Below the pieces are notes generated by a model. It was not told the DNA's origin and made no database searches. It saw only the letters and a list, made by a program, of their open reading frames with translations. This document shows positions 57,801-64,000 of a stretch of DNA of 64,000 bases, one piece after another. Source of the stretch: Chitinophagales bacterium (GTDB lineage Bacteria > Bacteroidota > Bacteroidia > Chitinophagales > UBA2359); NCBI GenBank assembly GCA_020628375.1, contig JAHDFD010000012.1, positions 1 through 64,000 of the forward strand, read 5' to 3'. The first letter of the stretch is position 1; each line of letters starts with the position of its first letter. Position numbers and translations under genes: made by a program.

Positions 57801-60800
57801 GTGGTAACTGTCAGGTGCCTCAACCAGATTTGATCGGCTTATCTGATAACTGTACGAGTGATCCGATTTACAAAATTTATGATGATCGATTATTCGACGA
57901 AAATTTTGAATCTAATTTGACTGTAAACCAAGCGCCGAATGTTATAGGTGTTAATACATGGCCGGGTGATGTTTTCTTCAATCTTGAAGGATACCATTAT
58001 CAAATTGGTCCTTTCGATGGTTCAAATGCTCCATTACTAAACGATGAATTTGAATTAACAATGGAATTTTCAAACCTAGTTACCAATTGCCCTAATACAG
58101 ACCCTCAATTTGCGGTTTCTATCTATGTAAATGGAAATAGTTATTTCGATTTCTACGAAATTCCATTCCCGTTATTAGTTGGAGAAACCTATACTTTTGA
58201 TGAAAATTCAATGCAGTTCTTCGGAACTCCGATCGATCCGATCACTTCATCTGATATTATAGATATTTACATCACTTCTGCTGCTGCTAATTGTCAGCCT
58301 GACGATAATGTTAATGGTTGGTCAGCCGATATCGATATTAACTTTGAAGCTACATTCAGTAACTTCCCGAATGTTACTTTCGATATAAATGAATTAGATA
58401 TAAATGGTAATACCTTCGCTGCACCTGAAGGTTTACTGACATACAATAATGATGGTTCAGCTAGTATTAATCCAGGAGCTGCCGGCGATGGCGGACAATT
58501 CCTGATTACTTACTGTGAACTTGATAATCCTTCAGCAGGCTGTGAGGTTTGTATCGAAGAAATTATTAATATTTACCCAACATTAAATCCAGGGTTTAAT
58601 ATGGTTCCGAGTATCTGTACTGATGCTCCGCCAGTACCGCTTGTTCCTGTTGATTTGGCAAATTATGTTTTCCCAGATGTGTTTACCGCACAACCAACTG
58701 GTAATAATCTGGATGATTATACAGGCTGGTCTGGTCCGGGAGTTACCGATAATGGAAATGGAACGGGTATATTCGATCCATCGAATCTGATACCGGGAGT
58801 TTATACCATTAATTTCTTTGCAGGCTATGACGATTGTAAAGAATATTATAGTCAAAGTGTTGAAGTATATGACATTCCGAACGCAACGATTAACGACTTT
58901 AAGGTTTGTGAAGCCGATGGCACATTTAACCTTACACAATTATTCATCAATGGAGTTACAACAACAGGTGGTTATTTCTCAGCTTCGGCAGGAACTGTAA
59001 ATGGCAATATCCTGATTTTAGATGAATTGGGTTGTGCTGGAATAGGATCTGATGCTATAACGATCAACTATACTGTTGGAAATGAAAGCATTGGATGTGA
59101 AGGTAATGATACTGCTGCCTTAACGGTTTGTCCTGATGTAGATGCAAGCTTTACCATACCAACAGCAGTATGTGCCAATCCTATAAATGTTAATATTCCG
59201 ATACAGCTAATGCCAGATGTAGTTCCTCCGGCTTGTACACCAGATTCGACTGCAATCTGGACTGTAGAATATCTGAATGTATTTACAGGTCAGTTAGAAC
59301 CAGCGAATGGAATTATAGATTTAGACAACTTTATGGCTGAATTTGATGCATTGGCTGCAACACAGGGTGTGTTTTTACCTGCTACATTTGAAATTACTTT
59401 TGAATTAGGAAATGGTGATTGTAGAGAATCGTATAGTAGAACAATAACAGTTGTTGATGAACTTGTTGCCGACTTAGGCAGTGATCTTTCTATTTGCTAC
59501 GATGCAATGGGAATTGATCTTACTGGATTCTTTGGTTTCAACACAACACCAGGTGGAAGTTGGACATTGACGAATACAAGTTTCACCGGAACTATTGAAA
59601 CACCTTATGGTATTTTTGGAAATACATTCCTTCCTCCTTTTTCTGAGTCTGGTGAATGTTATACCATTACTTATACTGTAGAAGACGATAGAGGGTTGTG
59701 TGCAACAGATACTGATGATATCGAAATTTGTATTACACCTACTCCGGGAACAATGATCGATCTCCCAAGTGGTTTCTGTGCGGTAAATCAGATCGACAAT
59801 GGATTTGAAGAAGCCAATATTATTAATCTGGCAAACTACATTACAAGTGATGCTAATAATAATATTCAGATCGATAGTGTAAGCTGGGAAATTGTCGCTC
59901 CAGATATTTTTGCTGATACGATCTACACCGGAGCACCTAGTAACGAAGTATTATTAGATGTAAGTCAGTTATTTGGCCTGGTGAGTATCCGTTATACGGA
60001 AACTTCTTCATTCAATGGAATCGATTGCACGGTTAGCTATGAAGAACTAGTTGAAATTTATCCGGATGTGGATCCGAGCTTTATTTGTCCTCAGACGATA
60101 TGTATTGACGATTATGATGAATTTAATCCTCTTATGCTTTTCCCTGAAAATCCTTTAAGTAATATGGGATATGAATTTGCAGAAGGTGATACATTGATCT
60201 GTCAGGATCCACTCTTTGAATATTTGAACGATAATGTGATATGGAGTTTAGAAGCTGTAGATGTCAATGGAATTCCTTTTGGTTCAAATGCTTTACAGAA
60301 TGTATATGATTGTAGCGATGCATTTAACAATCAAACTGCACTTTTTGCATTGCCGGAAGTAGCAGGAACTTATACTGTAAGCTTAACAATGGGTAAAGGA
60401 GACTGTAAAGAATCACATACTTGTGTAATTCAGGTATTGGACAATCAATTAACTGAAATATTTACAGCAAATGCCGATACTGTTTGTATTGCAGGTGGTC
60501 CGATTGATCTGAATTTATATTTACCAAACGGCTTTGCTAACTCTGGTACTTTTAGTGGGAATGGAGTTGTTGGAAATTTATTCTATCCTGAACAAGCAGG
60601 TTTATTCGATCATACAATTTGTTACGAATCTATAAATGGTTTTGGTACTTGTGATGGTACTCAGGATTGTATCAATATTCATGTTGAGCAATCTGTCGAT
60701 GCTTCATGGATGCCACAGTCATTCTGGTGTGAGCAGGATACAATCGTGCTTATTCCGAATAATACCAGCCAGTTTGGTTATTTCAGTGCAAACGATCTGT

Positions 60801-63800
60801 ATATTAATTCATTGATAGAACCACATCCGGTAATTAATGGAGGTGCTATCATTTACCCGAATAATTTAGCGAATTACAGTCCTTTTGAGATTACTTATAA
60901 TATTAGTTCTGATTTTGGTACTTGTACCGATTCTGAAACACACATTATTAATGTGGGTGCTGATGTTAATGCTGAATTAATAGACGATATTACAATTTGT
61001 TATACTGAAGATGTTGATCTTACAGCATTCTTTACCGATAATACAACAACTGGTGGTCATTTTTCAGGTGCTGGTCTTGAAGGAGGACAACTGGTTCCTT
61101 CTCCTGAAGGTGGTACGTATAATATTACTTATACCGTTGGAACTTTCGGAAGTGCTTGTGGATTAGCTTCTGATGAAATAATGATCACCGTTATTCCTGC
61201 GCCAAATGCAGATTTCGATCTACCGGGAGCTTTGTGCGAATTACAGGCTTTTGAATTCTATTATTTACCGGATTTCTTATTACCTGATGCCGATACAAAC
61301 GGTAGCTGGAGTATTGTTGCCGGAGGAGGAATATTAAATGCAGGTAATTACCTTCCTGATGGTTATGTTGGAAGTGTAACTATACGTTATACGGTTGGTG
61401 AGGGAACTTGTACGATCTACCACGATGAAGTAGTGTTAGTAGGTAGCGATCTTGATCCGAGTTTTGAATTACCACTTCAAATGTGTGTAGGAGAAAGCTA
61501 TTTCTTAGACGGTTTTGCCGAAACAACGGGCTATCCTTGGTCTGGTATTGATGTTGTTAACGGCACATTTACACCAACTGAAACAGGTACATATACTATT
61601 ACCCATACAGTTGGCACAGGCTTATGTGAAGAAATTTTCAGCCTTAGTGTAGAAGTTGAAAATGGTGATGCTTCATTAATCGTTCTGAATACTTATGAGG
61701 CATGTATTAATGATTTAACTCCGATAGCGATTAGTGGCGATTATAACAATACTTTCAATTTATATGATGAAGATGGAAATCTGTTAATAGAAGGAATTAA
61801 TTTCTTACAGGATGTATTTGATATAAGCCCTTATGTGACCGGAGCAGGAGAATACATATTTGAAGTTGAATCTGTAAGCGATAGTGGTTGTGGTAATGTA
61901 TCGACTTTGGTTAGTTATACAGTTAGCGAACAGCCCGAAATTGCTGATGTATTAACTACTTGTACTGATCCTGAAACGGGCTTGGCAAATGTTACAGTTG
62001 TCGGATTAGGTGGAAAACCTGGTTATTGTGTATCTGTTGATGGTGGAGATACCTTTACTGAGCCGGGAGATATAACTGTTGATCTGGCACCTGGCTTACA
62101 GCAAATTATTATCAAAGACGCTTTCGGCTGTTATTCGGCTCCTTACGAATTAAATATTGATGCACCTTTAAGTTTTGAAGTATTCCATAGTTGTACAGAT
62201 GCAAATGGTTTTGCTCAGTTGGAAGTTGTACCAAGCGGAGGCTCTGGAAATTACACTGTTTTCTTGAATGGTGTTCTTGTTCAAGGCTTTATTCATACGG
62301 TAAGTGTAGGTGAGAATGTCGTAAGTGTGGTTGATAGCAATAATTGTTTAACCGATACACAATCAATTATTATTGGCGAATCGGTTAGTTTCGATACTTA
62401 TGTAAGCTGTCCTGATGAAAATGGACTGGTAGAAATAAATGTACTATACGTTGGCGCGCAGGAATATACTATTTCTGTCGATGGAATTCCGTTTACGAAT
62501 CCATTCTTTATTGATCCGAATGTTTATGATGGAATCTTTATTGATATTTCGTTGGAAGGCTGTATTACAGATGGCTTATACCTTGAATTGCCAAACACAA
62601 TTGAGGCAGGTATTGAGACGATCGGGTGTTATGATGCTTCTACAGAATTTGCGTTTGTCGATCTGTATGCTTCTGGTGGTTCAGGAAACTATCAGTTAAT
62701 AATCAATGGAGGTATTCCACAGGCATTCGGCGATGGTAGTTTCTATTTAGGGGCAGGAACTTATACTTTTGAAATATTGGATGACAGATCGTGTAGTTCC
62801 GGAGTTTTCATTGCTGAAATAGGACCTGAAGCGTTCAATAATCCTGGTTTGGCGAGTGAATCAGTAAGTGTTGCCTGTGAGGATTCAGATATAATTCTGA
62901 TAGGAAACGGTGCTATAGCCGGACAAAGTTATGAATGGTATAATGCCGATGGTGATCTGATCTTTACAGGTGATGTATTTATTCCTGAATTATTCGGTGA
63001 AGGTATTTATTCATTCTTTATAGCTATTGCCGATAATCAGGGCTGTCAGGGTGATCTGCTTGCATTCAATGTTATTGTAGATGAAACCTACTGTAACGAT
63101 GGTATTGTAGATGATACCGGCACCGATGAAACTGGTACGGATGAAACCGGAACAGAAGAAGGAGGTACGGATGAAACGGGTACAGATGAAACGGGCACCG
63201 ATGAAACGGGCACCGATGATGGGGCTACAGACGGAGGAACAGGTTCGTGTGCAACACCACCACAATGTAATGCTGGAAGTGTATGTATATTACCAATGAC
63301 TCCAACCATGCTTTGTGCCGATGCTTGTAATATTCAAGGATTAAGTATTATTGAAACAGAATCGACCTATCATTGTTCTATCGAAGAATTACCAAATGGA
63401 TGTGTGATGTACACACCACTTCCGGGAATGGAGGCTATTGGTTCTGATACGGTAATTATACTTTATTCAGATGGAGAAAATTGCCTCGAAGTCGTATTCA
63501 ATTTAGAGATCAGTAATGATTGTGGAACGAACAATCCACCGATTGCAGTGGATGATTATGAAACGTCAGATGAAGCAGGTTTCTATATATATCCATTAAC
63601 AAACGACAGCGATCCTGATAATGATCCGATTTCGATCTGTGCAGTTGAAACACCAGAAAATGGAGCGGTATTCATCGAAGGAGATGCTTTCTTCTATTTC
63701 CCTGATCCTGGATTCTATGGTACAGATACGTTTGAATATACTATTTGTGATGGAAATGGTGGTGAATCTACGGCAACTGTTACAGTATATATTCCTGAGC

Positions 63801-64000
63801 CGTGTGAAAACACTACTATGGAATATTGTATCGGACACATGGAAGCACAATTTATTTGCCCTGAATTCTGTGGTGATGGATATGAGGTGAGCAATGTATT
63901 ATCCTTATATAGTTGCTCTATCTGGATGATGGATGACGGTTGTATTAGATATACAGGTTTACCGGGCTTTTACGGAATCGATCTTGTAGAGATAACAGGA
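42824..64000 (+). CDS. giant secreted HYR/SprB-repeat surface protein (partial, runs off the window)
   Basis: At least 7,059 codons without a stop, still open at 64000. Order: signal peptide (1-24); an orphan second half of an HYR-like domain (to about 62); HYR-like domains (63-409); four SprB-like repeats (414-732); six 195-200-residue Cys-bordered units (736-1929); eighteen SprB-like repeats in ABC order (1932-3399); a seventh 197-type unit (3404-3592); HYR-like domains (3593-4390); PKD-like domains opening with FDLPSSFC-type words (to about 6280); degenerate SprB-like repeats; an Asp/Thr/Gly linker (6763-6808); then a cadherin-like domain (PPIAVDDYETSDEAG). Such proteins are T9SS-exported gliding adhesins or fibres; the sorting domain should lie beyond the window. 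Confidence 0.93.
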   Translation, partial: MKNIYSVLIGCLLFTSTQLSLLGQNQTGCPGDPTVVIRTYEVTDASGNTETCEHRITIIDDTPPEIFCPGNLFAECSITEQAAYANYAAFTAAGGTANDNCGINENSFTLLSETSDGNTCPETVTRIYRIADQCGNTSTCTQLIVINNQTSPSIVCPSDYMVDCFADISVDVNDATFTTTCPNPTTAVAGPTLIGGKANCPGALYEVEYAVTDNCGVTERCSQFVSIRPNMMTISCPADQNLACGAALPTPNTALVTVNMNLCPAENAVTVEFISDASNGASNCGTNAEIIYRTYKATDACGNTAFCTQTFTYTANTNIPAITTCPGDLTITPTDDLCNGVVPDMTASLVASDDCTASTDLIISQSPVAGTLFGFSEGDTQIVTFTVTDECGQTNTCTATLTYDAIDIPFDFEVDVDNETNCDAGDGQIITAATLADEYSIDGGLTWQTSGTFTGLSAGTYVVIAKNIVGTCEAVTEPQVVTITAPSAPIIIDAVGTDPSNCNQADGTITVTASGGSGSYEYSIDNGATWTNTTGNFTGLSGGTYTILVRNAADDSCVTQYASVVLVDPVAPIIDSVIATDISDCGLTDGTIDINASSTAGNSLEYSIDNGATWQTGNIFINLSSGTYNVIVRNADGTCPVTALATINTLIEPNITTVSPTDPSECGATDGSIIITASGPSGTLEYSINNGATWQASNSFSSLPAGEYDIIVRYDDGTCEVQHSTQIILDDGCFYCPDLNTIHADQEDVCSDENVNFVVSVDANLSGETINYLIVNPGASINPYTYIPGANDITGSAVAIGNILNFTEAMPENTTCGMNSVQIYAYLSDDAKTNLSLDADCNPFVATTVNIWPDMSNVTIQVTEENCIATFQALCNGTASDFTVSPSSYVIPEGIDPAVGTPTLTISGGVGSDCPAIAYTTVDLPLCEPQCPEIYDAQLDAESVCEGTGTDITISVEPNLVGVPLTIAYGNANEGVITSVYSVPPANVLNNNFTVSAITGVGTYSIPALPANTSCTPDNYVVYVYVSNPATAGTNGTSLANNCQPLAYTNVLVWPNPDDMTITATTIECVTFFEVDDCPGYEVSPEFYAADEGDAATSQAVVILPPDNSPCAPSTPDNIAIPECVPSCPEINDIQLDAETVCEGQATTLSITTSGHFLMGELLTVAYGNANESVIADVYNNTPNTVISSAVIATMGTTSVNTGAFPANNTCDPVNYIVYAYITNPDTAGPNDSALDPSCRPVAWTNVTVWPNPADMTPTVILTDDCVSYFGVLECPEYEVNPEIYAANEGDGASNVAVQVLADPASPCSDAASVNLAVPACASECPDLTTIQLDANSFCEADATDIVVTTDASLIGNNLTIAYGNVNEAAVPFVYAAAPANIITTTALVQNVGGIGSATVPAVSIPANTTCNTQTYFFYAYITDLTTAGPGNSPLPADCQPVIYTQITVFPDPSDLTPIVTNTEDCISYFGVLECPEFEVNPEFYIANEGDLTTTTNVAVLSDPSNPCADATAVPVTVPACDPACPEIYDIQLDAEAICEVSGVNITVVTEDLLIGEELTIAYGNPNQPVITDPYSTPPANIIVANEIVVASAGNGVVNVPSGNFPANNTCDPQNYIIYVYVSDLSTAGPGATALPPDCRPIAYSSVTVWPDPAEMTVGIAFTEDCLTIFEVVDCPAYQPNPKFYIAPDGSDAADIDVQILADPASPCADSDVTQITVPACVVDCPDITDIQLNEEIICENGNTQITVTVDTELVGETLTFAYGTANEGVLTNVYNTAPGNIISTNVLITNNGGTGIATLASGTLPANNSCEPENYIVYAYLTDPGTAGPLDSALPDDCRPVIYTNFTIYPDLTDVTITTNVENCIATFTPVCPNGTNSGVTVSPSSFVIPEASDPAAGVPTLTISGGVSSPCADVQITNIDLPYCEPDCAIFISVETTNPSDCGVSDGTITVNATGGLPPYNFSNDGGLTWQPSNLFTNLSGGTYDVVVQNADLSCQVTYPNVILEDKVAPVIINVSSTNVSDCSANDGTITILANTDQSVEYSIDGGTTFQSSNYFDNLDAGTYQIVVRNIDGTCEVTSADIIITEPIAPVINGVIGIDPSDCDTEDGSITISAIGGSGTYEYSIDGGFSWQTGNSFTNLGAGSYNILIRNLDGTCEVAGNTEMLTAPDAPIITNVAATNPSDCNLSDGNITITASGGSGSLEYSIDGGLTWQPSNTFTGLDASSNPHEIQVRNVIGESCVVTGSVIILEDKIAPIVTNVVSSNVSDCSLTDGTITITANASQSIEYSIDGGATFQSSNYFDNLAAGTYNITIRNVDGTCELDDALVIITSPIAPIITNINSTDPSDCGINDGNITISSAGVGAIEYSIDGGFTWQAGNTFTNLGPGSYNIIIRNDDGTCQVSGGVEILTAPDAPIITNVAYTDPTDCNLTDGTITITAIGGSGSYEYSIDGGLTWTNTTGVFTGLDASGNPYEIIVRNAADNSCEVIGSIVMIEDKVAPIITSVTATNITDCDIDNGTITILADATQSVEYSIDGGTTFQSSNYFDNLSAGTYLIRVRNVDGTCTVSAANVTITEPSLPVINSASSTNPTDCGTANGSIIVSATGGILEYSIDGGLNWQPSNAFTGLGPGTYNISVRNDDGTCEVLYTNNPLILTAPDAPIIINTAFTDPTECGVNDGTIDITAIAGNPPLEYSIDGGISWQTSSSFTGLDGGIYQIRVRNQGLPASCEVTYPNVILTDKVAPTITSVSSTNIDDCGETNGTITILANADQSIEYSIDGGATFQSSNYFDNLSAGSYDIIIRNVDGTCEVNGSTEIITTPTLPIITDIASSDPSNCDVNDGQIVITANGIDGALEYSIDGGLNWQSSNVFTGLGTGSYNIIVRYTDGTCAVSSVDNPLVLTVPNAPEITNVSFTNPSDCGLTDGTITISAINGTGTLEYSIDGGLNYQTSNIFTGLMGGTYQIIVRNQGPPPSCEVSYFNIILTNKVAPLITSVTASNISECEADDGTITILADADQSVEYSIDGGTTYQSSNYFDNLEAGVYTITVRNVDGTCEVTYNTTIEITEPDQPVIQGVLSANPSNCGVNDGTITITAIGGSGVYEYSIDGGFNWNSSNAFTNLGPGTYNILIRNADGTCEVAYTSNPVFLIAPNAPIIVDVSFTDPTECGINDGTISITALAGSGSYEYSIDGGLTWQTSNTFTGLDGGTYSIFVRNIDDTCEVQGAFVELTDKTQPIITDISSTNVTDCGISDGTITVFADAGQSIEYSIDGGITWQSSNYFDNLQGGLYEVTVRNIDGTCEASEQDILITTPIAPVINLITVNDPSDCGEADGQMTITATFNPATGIEYSIDGGITWQASNTFTNLSAGTYVVAIRNGDETCLVFNPVDIILNDNCGPIDDCPDINSVLAMQTDICSGQDGDFIINTDESLNGELLNYVLVNPAANLNPYTLAETGFVQVNDQTASIQIEMPENTTCDVFNVEVYVYLDDTTINNLGLDADCTPFVATNITIWPDPINMLPEISASNGCAIALTSDCPSYFTSPSIVILEPGQTGSATQSVTINAPEGSPCNDFVTTIDLSAEFCEPGCELFCPGSIDRCVDSNNCIWTADTALDPILTDCNDVSLLYAVLGPDGSPTSGANTLEDFEFELGISTVIWVLTDNTNPAIRTQCSFTVNISDCEAPQILTCPNDTLDPICGRDNLDLWLNSFNGVDNCDDDLSVTYVLLEQEELCASTFSATYEFTLTDDYGNSTSCIATYENLDNTAPEVSAPEELIISCEDDIFTLVEPWLGSVFTGDDCSRIDRVLNTLDFDDLTNIDFCTADTIEVMFTAFDECGNTNTGISRIIIEEDETPPVFVNCPDNITVGVDVSACTANISFSTPVAEDCSGSNFNNVTVTQITGMPSGTIFPFGETLIEFEAVDPCGNADTCSFIINVIDTDSPQILCPTADIYVCADAGTCSWVGDQQLQPISFFENCPEFVVFHEITGATEQTGGGTAVGENLNIGFNTITYTILGGDQSEFATCSFNVIVEDCEAPDITCSDIVVDCGAEDIEGWATNIINTADDLCGITTVDYQLFNDISACGNTINQVYEFTVTDEAGNSTTCYANYKSIDTIKPNLNIPQNLTLNCGDDMVAMAIDWVNSANANDACGITELANNFNYNSLSTACNGTTIPVSFTAFDECGNDSTAVANIIIAPDTTPPVFINCPANMIVNTDADICTANIIYSTPIAEDCNGVAVTFTSGIPSGQAFPIGTTDIVFTATDVCGLTTTCEFSITVIDSQNPEIVCPSSINVCNDDNACFWTADTSADPTYADCLTTNLNYVINNPDGTTVTGDGLISEDMYEFQLGSSSVSYFINDGTNSTSCNFTVNVQNCTEGYFDLPSFWCQNDSIYDFEIGTNLFASPASASITMVSDPVGFISGSGTAWQFDPAGGILNNPNDGTSTVNITLTVDNGAACTISYTQEVVVNQSGNADFFLPTAYCEAAGIIALDLDNTVNDGMGMETMIAEYVTWSGPAVVENADGISASFDPSIYGEGVYEICATVGAPACEETVCHTISVGDATTAIISDFTQCANQSGLFSLLDIIAPTSTMGGTFTLMNVVNGANVALMDNNIIYNYSNSTFPIIIEIQYGFDINNDGDYDDLCESVDMATITIIEQPNPSFDLPSSFCELDDFGNNITYDLTDYLTSETYSITSNYTYGWEIVSGPATINAEGTVFDPNGIGLVTIQLTDTISENSLNCIAQWQETILIESFPCSGDCGEAEDLDIQDNVICATEILTLNIINDGEVVYPDNDGNLLGDYYLDVTTDDNFNPYTDTPVNRIVWGNDLSEGTDLGTLFFGENTISGLAGLGIEANEVYYLYGSVWEDDGSIPLVECRDVTPASPFIVLDPIIIDATDCACNNNETDQFNGTHAITITPNGGAPVAFDSLDVFMAASFGIGENYTWTGYGTTPTSGTANNGESFDITVFDGQPWAITITDNQGCEKTISGNCQVPQPDLIGLSDNCTSDPIYKIYDDRLFDENFESNLTVNQAPNVIGVNTWPGDVFFNLEGYHYQIGPFDGSNAPLLNDEFELTMEFSNLVTNCPNTDPQFAVSIYVNGNSYFDFYEIPFPLLVGETYTFDENSMQFFGTPIDPITSSDIIDIYITSAAANCQPDDNVNGWSADIDINFEATFSNFPNVTFDINELDINGNTFAAPEGLLTYNNDGSASINPGAAGDGGQFLITYCELDNPSAGCEVCIEEIINIYPTLNPGFNMVPSICTDAPPVPLVPVDLANYVFPDVFTAQPTGNNLDDYTGWSGPGVTDNGNGTGIFDPSNLIPGVYTINFFAGYDDCKEYYSQSVEVYDIPNATINDFKVCEADGTFNLTQLFINGVTTTGGYFSASAGTVNGNILILDELGCAGIGSDAITINYTVGNESIGCEGNDTAALTVCPDVDASFTIPTAVCANPINVNIPIQLMPDVVPPACTPDSTAIWTVEYLNVFTGQLEPANGIIDLDNFMAEFDALAATQGVFLPATFEITFELGNGDCRESYSRTITVVDELVADLGSDLSICYDAMGIDLTGFFGFNTTPGGSWTLTNTSFTGTIETPYGIFGNTFLPPFSESGECYTITYTVEDDRGLCATDTDDIEICITPTPGTMIDLPSGFCAVNQIDNGFEEANIINLANYITSDANNNIQIDSVSWEIVAPDIFADTIYTGAPSNEVLLDVSQLFGLVSIRYTETSSFNGIDCTVSYEELVEIYPDVDPSFICPQTICIDDYDEFNPLMLFPENPLSNMGYEFAEGDTLICQDPLFEYLNDNVIWSLEAVDVNGIPFGSNALQNVYDCSDAFNNQTALFALPEVAGTYTVSLTMGKGDCKESHTCVIQVLDNQLTEIFTANADTVCIAGGPIDLNLYLPNGFANSGTFSGNGVVGNLFYPEQAGLFDHTICYESINGFGTCDGTQDCINIHVEQSVDASWMPQSFWCEQDTIVLIPNNTSQFGYFSANDLYINSLIEPHPVINGGAIIYPNNLANYSPFEITYNISSDFGTCTDSETHIINVGADVNAELIDDITICYTEDVDLTAFFTDNTTTGGHFSGAGLEGGQLVPSPEGGTYNITYTVGTFGSACGLASDEIMITVIPAPNADFDLPGALCELQAFEFYYLPDFLLPDADTNGSWSIVAGGGILNAGNYLPDGYVGSVTIRYTVGEGTCTIYHDEVVLVGSDLDPSFELPLQMCVGESYFLDGFAETTGYPWSGIDVVNGTFTPTETGTYTITHTVGTGLCEEIFSLSVEVENGDASLIVLNTYEACINDLTPIAISGDYNNTFNLYDEDGNLLIEGINFLQDVFDISPYVTGAGEYIFEVESVSDSGCGNVSTLVSYTVSEQPEIADVLTTCTDPETGLANVTVVGLGGKPGYCVSVDGGDTFTEPGDITVDLAPGLQQIIIKDAFGCYSAPYELNIDAPLSFEVFHSCTDANGFAQLEVVPSGGSGNYTVFLNGVLVQGFIHTVSVGENVVSVVDSNNCLTDTQSIIIGESVSFDTYVSCPDENGLVEINVLYVGAQEYTISVDGIPFTNPFFIDPNVYDGIFIDISLEGCITDGLYLELPNTIEAGIETIGCYDASTEFAFVDLYASGGSGNYQLIINGGIPQAFGDGSFYLGAGTYTFEILDDRSCSSGVFIAEIGPEAFNNPGLASESVSVACEDSDIILIGNGAIAGQSYEWYNADGDLIFTGDVFIPELFGEGIYSFFIAIADNQGCQGDLLAFNVIVDETYCNDGIVDDTGTDETGTDETGTEEGGTDETGTDETGTDETGTDDGATDGGTGSCATPPQCNAGSVCILPMTPTMLCADACNIQGLSIIETESTYHCSIEELPNGCVMYTPLPGMEAIGSDTVIILYSDGENCLEVVFNLEISNDCGTNNPPIAVDDYETSDEAGFYIYPLTNDSDPDNDPISICAVETPENGAVFIEGDAFFYFPDPGFYGTDTFEYTICDGNGGESTATVTVYIPEPCENTTMEYCIGHMEAQFICPEFCGDGYEVSNVLSLYSCSIWMMDDGCIRYTGLPGFYGIDLVEITG
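42902..43010 (+). other. orphan second half of an HYR-like domain at the mature N-terminus
   Basis: TGCPGDPTVVIRTYEVTD and GNTETCEHRITIIDD align with the second half of the next complete unit (NTCPETVTRIYRIAD and GNTSTCTQLIVIN at about 43180-43270). No first half (CPxDxxIxCDxDL ... CG ... F) precedes it; the signal peptide does. The first half is found only at the ends of the four upstream proteins. Confidence 0.75.
45029..48610 (+). repeat. six tandem ~197-residue units inside the giant protein
   Basis: Units start with a CP(E/D)(I/L)-D-QLDAE-C word at 45029, 45614, 46205, 46796, 47396 and 47996; spacings are 585, 591, 591, 600 and 600 bp. Each contains LTIAYGN(A)NE, ANNTCDPxNYIVYAY, TAGP, DCRPVxYTN, WPDPADMT, ECPEYEVNPEFY and a closing PAC. 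A seventh copy at 53033 follows the SprB-like array. Confidence 0.88.
48617..53020 (+). repeat. 18 SprB-like repeats arranged as a three-repeat superunit (ABC)n
   Basis: Each repeat is about 80 residues: xxTNPSDCGxxDGTITI ... EYSIDGG ... SNxFxxL ... GTYxIxVRN ... GTCEV. Type A (QSVEYSIDGGTTFQSSNYFDNL) occurs with start points 48872, 49607, 50342, 51074, 51812 and 52547, spaced 735, 735, 732, 738 and 735 bp. Type B (FTNLGPG) and type C (FTGLDGG; followed by DKVAPII) lie between in constant order. Confidence 0.9.
63110..63247 (+). repeat. TGTDE tandem linker in the giant protein
   Basis: A 46-residue stretch of Asp, Glu, Thr and Gly built from TGTDE-like pentads (15-bp units GATGAAACGGGCACC and variants). 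Synonymous changes separate the units. It is a flexible, acidic linker before a Cys-rich segment and the cadherin-like domain; a reverse-strand frame through it (PVSSVPVSSVP) is a shadow. Confidence 0.85.

Noticed and set aside
43280..63850. Many reverse-strand and alternate-frame open readings inside the giant gene
   Set aside because: They are shadows of the repeat-coding frame: same repeated words, no start context, and the forward frame is continuous with coherent domains.

Overview
The window is about 64 kb of AT-rich DNA from a gliding-type, type IX secretion (T9SS) Bacteroidota, most likely from the Saprospiria. The reasons are many secreted proteins with C-terminal T9SS sorting domains, SprB/HYR-repeat giant proteins, PorV-like and C25-like proteins, promoters of the TTG-N19-TAnnTTTG type, and little use of Shine-Dalgarno sites. 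No rRNA, tRNA, CRISPR array or transposase gene was seen. The species assignment is inference.

Layout. 1-2.7 kb: palindromic intergenic repeats with a nested MITE-like insertion, a small lipoprotein, and a type II restriction endonuclease convergent with a cytosine-5 methyltransferase carrying a MerR-like N-terminal HTH. 2.8-13.7 kb: recG, an FG-GAP/VCBS surface protein with a long pre-signal extension, a TIGR03032-type protein, a secreted GH3 beta-glucosidase, and a PorV-like/HhH outer-membrane pair. 13.8-15.9 kb: two tandemly duplicated beta-barrel genes; the duplication also copied the 3' tail of the HhH gene, leaving a recognisable fragment 1,328 bp downstream. 16-22 kb: lamin-tail protein, alkene reductase, grpE-dnaJ, and a 23-unit heptanucleotide array. 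22.1-23.6 kb: an ECF sigma factor, a small membrane protein and a DUF6249-like gene arranged around two divergent, symmetric ECF-type promoters. 23.6-28.7 kb: a secreted protein, a DUF6884-like protein, arsenosugar genes (arsS plus a peroxidase-like CMD protein), a HAD phosphatase and a T9SS cargo protein. 29-38.3 kb: a C25-like protein lacking the catalytic Cys, SDR, cytochrome P450, alpha/beta hydrolase, Wzx-like flippase and UDP-glucose dehydrogenase, closed by a strong terminator.

38.5-64 kb is the most unusual region: four small secreted proteins in tightly coupled genes (two 4-bp ATGA overlaps, then a 1-bp gap), followed 26 bp later by a single open frame of at least 7,059 codons that leaves the window. 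All four small proteins end with the same roughly 47-residue module, which matches the first half of an HYR-like domain. The giant protein begins, directly after its signal peptide, with the missing second half. I infer a split-domain docking system in which the small proteins could be anchored to the giant surface fibre by fold complementation. A simpler alternative is evolutionary fission or shuffling at a fixed point in the domain. The giant protein also has ordered repeat architecture: six units of 195-200 residues, then an (ABC)n higher-order array of 18 SprB-like repeats with a 732-738 bp period.

Intergenic DNA carries several palindromic repeat families, at least one about 166 bp long and present five times, plus an 88-90 bp MITE-like element present twice with 3-bp target duplications.
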